A stretch of DNA of 64,000 bases, taken from NCBI RefSeq assembly GCF_000346465.2, contig NC_034010.1:20986335-21050334 (forward strand), given 5' to 3'. The position numbers and the translations under genes were made by a program. The notes beneath the pieces are model-generated. The model was not told the DNA's origin and did not search any database. It saw only the letters and a list, made by a program, of their open reading frames with translations. This stretch comes from Prunus persica. Taxonomy: Eukaryota; Streptophyta; Magnoliopsida; Rosales; Rosaceae. This document shows, piece by piece, positions 63,741-64,000 of this stretch. Each line of letters starts with the position of its first letter. Position 1 is the stretch's first letter.

Positions 63741-64000
63741 CATCAAATCACTGAAAAATCCCAAACCCAAAATTCAGAAAGCTCTCCCTCTACACCAGCT
63801 CACTCACCTTTCAAATCTTCTCGCTCTTCCTAAATGCTTCAATTTAAACCTTCAAAATTTTCTATTCATCCCCCAATTTGATTTCCAAAAACCCAATTTT
63901 AGCTCCAAAATGCTTCATCTTCAACCTTCAAATCTCTGGTTCAAGTGAATCACAGCAACCCACATAAATTCCGCTCTGATCATTCGAAAATCACAAACCC
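63740..64000 (+). promoter_or_regulatory. probable 5' leader of a gene beyond the window
   Basis: The last ~260 bases are pyrimidine-rich on the plus strand (many CTTC, TCTC and CCCAAA motifs) and lack a long reading frame, like the leaders of the other plus-strand genes here. By gene order in Arabidopsis, the next gene could be the At3g61180 (RING/U-box protein) orthologue, which is a guess. Confidence 0.35.

Overview
The window is nuclear DNA from a flowering plant. It has intron-rich genes with GT-AG junctions, AT-rich spacers, CT/GA-rich 5' leaders, many short MITE-type elements, and gene families found only in plants (HD-ZIP IV, DYW-type PPR, pectin methyltransferases). It is a eudicot with compact introns. 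The protein sequences look most like Rosaceae (Prunus and relatives), but I judged that by eye and did not test it.

Seven protein genes are supported, all with complete reading frames after splicing by hand. In order they are: a PMT15-like methyltransferase (+, 13029-17331, 632 aa); a plant UBX-domain protein with UBA-like and UIM motifs (-, 18094-22261, 501 aa); COP9 signalosome subunit 1 CSN1/FUS6 (+, 25940-29573, 445 aa); a QUA3-like homogalacturonan methyltransferase (+, 31132-35006, 599 aa); an ANTHOCYANINLESS2-type HD-ZIP IV factor (+, 41232-46293, 829 aa); a GSK3/shaggy-like kinase of the SK3 type (+, 53176-57287, 474 aa); and an intronless DYW PPR editing factor similar to At3g61170 (-, 58988-61420, 810 aa). 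The last ~260 bases look like the pyrimidine-rich leader of an eighth gene that lies outside the window.

The first 13 kb hold no recognisable gene but are rich in repeats. They contain a duplicated block carrying tandem arrays of about 43-bp units, each with one hyphenated palindrome. They also contain an insertion inside the second copy of that block, and a 940-bp hAT-like element (perfect 8-bp target duplication) nested inside an older MITE. Other elements lie in the spacers, including a Mutator-like MITE with long terminal inverted repeats and a perfect 9-bp target duplication (49803-50273), two copies of a family with GGGATCCC-centred ends, a GTTTGGGA-type MITE, and two tRNA-like SINE candidates.

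The most informative large-scale signal is gene order. The seven genes correspond to genes that in Arabidopsis are split between two duplicated segments, around At4g00720-At4g00752 and At3g61140-At3g61170. Here they form one interleaved series, which looks like the unsplit ancestral order. Functionally, two genes (PMT15-like and QUA3) belong to Golgi pectin methylation, ANL2 controls epidermal identity, CSN1 and the UBX protein act in the ubiquitin/CDC48 system, SK3 is a signalling kinase and the PPR acts in organelle RNA editing. I see no evidence that they form one pathway. I found no clear previously undescribed system; the palindrome arrays are the least explained structure.
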